Source of the DNA: Pseudomonas fluorescens
GTDB taxonomy: Bacteria; Pseudomonadota; Gammaproteobacteria; Pseudomonadales; Pseudomonadaceae
Assembly (NCBI RefSeq): GCF_902497775.2
Contig: NZ_OZ024668.1
Location: 62,001-126,000, forward strand
DNA: 64,000 nt
Direction of reading: 5' to 3'
Shown here: piece after piece, positions 62,101-64,000 of the stretch
Layout of the letters: every line of letters starts with the position of its first letter
How positions within the stretch are numbered: position 1 is the first letter of the stretch
Translations under genes and position numbers: made by a program
Notes under the pieces: generated by a model
Database searches by the model: none
The model's input: only the letters and a program-made list of their open reading frames with translations
Told to the model about the DNA's origin: nothing

Positions 62101-63831
62101 TTAGTGGTTGCTCGCATTTTTTGCATGTTCACTTGATTGGCCCTCAGCACTTTGCAACGCCTTGCGTGCTTGCTGCTGGCGCAGTCGCTTCCAGTGCTCT
62201 AAGACTGCTTTGGGCGCCCAGATCTGCGGCTCGGAGGCGTCAAAGCCTTCAATCGACTCGCGTTCGGCGACGGCGGCCGTGGCTCGGGCGAATGCCTGTT
62301 GCAGATCATCGGTCTGGTTCAGGGCCTGGGCGAACAAGGCATCACCGAAATAGGTGAAATCGGCTTCTTCCGAGCAGCCGAACGACACACGGTCGGCACG
62401 CGAGGCGGTCATGATCAAGGTCCTGTCGTCCTTGAGCGGGGCGATATAGCCGCCGGAATAGCAGGCCGAGATGACAATAATCTTGTCGCGGTCTTTCAGT
62501 GGCGCGAGGGTTGTGGCCAGGGCATCGGCGGGCAGATCAGCCAGCTGCAGGCGCGGCTGGTCGAGGACCAGTTCATGCTCGTGGCTGCCGTGGCTGGTCA
62601 GGTAGATGAACACCAGGTCTTCCGGGCCGCTGCGCTCTGCCAGAGTGCGCACCGCGCGGGCGAGGTTCTCGCGGGTGGCCATGGGCCGGTCGGCGAGGTG
62701 GTCGCGGTGGTTGACCAGGTTGATCTGGCCCACCGCACCAAAGCGGCTCTTGAGCATGTTGCTGACATAATCGGCTTCGCGCAGGAACACGCTCTGCTTG
62801 CCATCGCCGCCAAGGGCCAGGCTGTAGAGTTCGATTTCCGGGGTCGAGGCTGGCACCTTGGCCAGCGCCTGGTCGAGCAGGTTGCCCTGGTTGAGCAGGG
62901 CCAGTTCCAGCGGGTCGGGCAACAGCTTGCCGTGCTCGTCGCGCACGCGCTGGCCGCTGAGCCACAGGCCGCTCTCACTGCGCCCGTCGACCAGGGTCAG
63001 GCGGCCATTGCCCTGGTAGGTGTCGTTTTCGAAGCCGCCGACATAGACGCTGCCATCCGGCAACTGCAGGCGGCCGTTACCGGAAAAGCGCCAGTCACGA
63101 AAGTTGCCCTTGTAGTGGCTGCCGTCACTGCCGATCAGCTCGCCCTTGCCGCTGAGCGAGCCATCCTTGAACTGGCCGATCCACACGTCGCCGTCAGCGT
63201 TTTCGTAGCGGCCGCGACCTTCCAGGCGGTTGTCGTGAAAGGCGCCGATGTATTGATCGCCCTCGGCGCTATTGAATGTGCCACTGCCTTCAAGCTGGCC
63301 GTTGACGAAATGGCCGCTGAACTGGTTGCCGCTGGCATCGCTGCGAATGCCTTCGCCATTGGGTTTGCCTCGGGTGAACAGGCCCTGGTACTGGCTGCCG
63401 TCAGCTAGTTCGAGATGGCCGGCGCCGTTGTACTGGTCGTCCTTGAATTGGCCGCGGTAGAGCAGGCCGGGCTCTTTCAAGGTGCCTTCGCCATCGCGCC
63501 GACCCAGCTTGAAGCCGCCGGTGTAGCTGCTGCCTGGCGTCTTCAGGGTGCCCAGGCCGTGGAACAGGCCCTGCTGGAACTGGCCGCGGTAAACCTCGCC
63601 ATTGCTGCCGTGCCACTCGCCCTGACCCTGCCACTGGCCATTGAGGAAGTTGCCCTGGTACCAGCTGCCATTGGGGTAGTCGATACGCCCGGCACCTTGC
63701 AACAGTCCATCGACCACTTCGCCACGATAGCGGCCGCCATCGGGCAGGCGCGCATCAGGGGGCGACAACGGTTCGCCATCACCGCAAGCGGCCAATAGCA
63801 GGGTCAGGGCAAGAGGAACGAGTGGGCGCAT
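62101..63831 (-). CDS. MORN-repeat lipoprotein with C13/caspase-like peptidase domain
   Basis: A 576-residue predicted lipoprotein (lipobox LAAC at 13-16). Residues about 33-290 are eleven to twelve MORN repeats of 22-24 residues (G-x-Y-x-G-x-F ... G-x-G). The C-terminal half is a clan CD peptidase of the C13 type: His414 in YLTSHGSHEH and Cys457 in VISACYSGGY form the dyad. The arrangement, membrane anchoring plus MORN array plus protease, is unusual; a similar gene occurs at this site in P. aeruginosa by recollection. Substrate and role are unknown. Confidence 0.85.
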   Translation of the reverse strand: MRPLVPLALTLLLAACGDGEPLSPPDARLPDGGRYRGEVVDGLLQGAGRIDYPNGSWYQGNFLNGQWQGQGEWHGSNGEVYRGQFQQGLFHGLGTLKTPGSSYTGGFKLGRRDGEGTLKEPGLLYRGQFKDDQYNGAGHLELADGSQYQGLFTRGKPNGEGIRSDASGNQFSGHFVNGQLEGSGTFNSAEGDQYIGAFHDNRLEGRGRYENADGDVWIGQFKDGSLSGKGELIGSDGSHYKGNFRDWRFSGNGRLQLPDGSVYVGGFENDTYQGNGRLTLVDGRSESGLWLSGQRVRDEHGKLLPDPLELALLNQGNLLDQALAKVPASTPEIELYSLALGGDGKQSVFLREADYVSNMLKSRFGAVGQINLVNHRDHLADRPMATRENLARAVRTLAERSGPEDLVFIYLTSHGSHEHELVLDQPRLQLADLPADALATTLAPLKDRDKIIVISACYSGGYIAPLKDDRTLIMTASRADRVSFGCSEEADFTYFGDALFAQALNQTDDLQQAFARATAAVAERESIEGFDASEPQIWAPKAVLEHWKRLRQQQARKALQSAEGQSSEHAKNASNH

Positions 63832-63919
63832 GGCGGGGTCCGGACGAGTGAGGCCCCGAGTATGCCGCAGAATGCGGCGGGTGAAACAGTCGCCAGGACG
63901 GTTTCACCCAATGCCTGGA

Positions 63920-64000
63920 TCAGACGAAGCAGAGCGACAGCGGTTCGGCGATGTAGGCGGGTTTTTCCTGGCCTTCGATTTCCAGGGTAGCGGTGGCCTT
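63920..64000 (-). CDS. MaoC-like dehydratase, C-terminal end (truncated by window)
   Basis: Only the last 26 codons are inside the window (KATATLEIEGQEKPAYIAEP to the stop). The strand pattern matches the last beta strands of MaoC/(R)-hydratase hot-dog proteins, where it is a common ending. The start lies beyond 64000. The assignment rests on this short tail and is tentative. Confidence 0.5.
   Translation of the reverse strand, partial: KATATLEIEGQEKPAYIAEPLSLCFV

Overview
The window is GC-rich chromosomal DNA from a Pseudomonas, most like the P. putida/P. fluorescens lineage. I infer this from gene order that I recall from P. putida and P. aeruginosa (selB-selC; oprG with a zinc-linked ABC operon; nrdR-ribD-ribE-ribBA-ribH-nusB-thiL-pgpA; ribA; dxs-ispA-xseB; ppa; eutBC; mpl-ubiX). 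Six copies of a Pseudomonas-type REP palindrome (GCGGGGCAAGCCCGCTCC core) support it. No search was run, so species is not fixed.

Layout. 0-9.2 kb: the 3' part of selB, selC (tRNA-Sec), an asparaginase/amino-acid symporter pair, an HTH regulator, a hydrolase, a TSUP permease and two sugar-nucleotide SDR proteins. 9.3-13.2 kb: oprG, then a four-gene unit (His-rich zinc protein, ABC ATPase, FtsX-like permease, DUF3299 protein) behind a Zur-like palindrome. 13.3-23.7 kb: YbbN, a methyltransferase, a YbaY-like lipoprotein, then nrdR and the riboflavin/nusB/thiL/pgpA run. 23.7-29.6 kb: a BtuF-like protein converging on a btuB-like receptor, and dxs-ispA-xseB. 29.9-33.6 kb: an MBOAT acyltransferase with two SGNH hydrolases. 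33.8-34.7 kb: a separate ribB under an FMN riboswitch.

35.9-41.3 kb is an RNA-repair locus: rtcR, then divergently slipin-rtcB-rlaP. Between them lie an exact IHF consensus, a good sigma-54 promoter and a leader of about 420 nt that I can fold by eye into many hairpins, four of which show GGA in the loop. Behind it sits a DUF6708-like membrane protein gene bracketed by an 18-bp direct repeat.

42.5-48.5 kb is accessory: transporters, a LysR and an Lrp regulator, a GST, a phage-repressor-like regulator that has lost its Ser/Lys dyad, and two small Pseudomonas-specific genes behind a leader whose two boxes are antisense to the downstream ribosome-binding region, as in phage c4 antisense RNA. 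48.6-59 kb: ppa, mtfA, a DedA protein, a GNAT, and the ethanolamine pathway (aldehyde dehydrogenase, permease, eutB, eutC) with its sigma-54 activator. 59-64 kb: mpl-ubiX-lipoprotein, an NAD(P)-binding protein, a MORN-repeat/C13-peptidase lipoprotein and the end of a MaoC-like hydratase.

The best candidates for undescribed biology are the structured leader of the RNA-repair operon, the c4-like leader, the MBOAT/SGNH cassette and the MORN-caspase-like lipoprotein.
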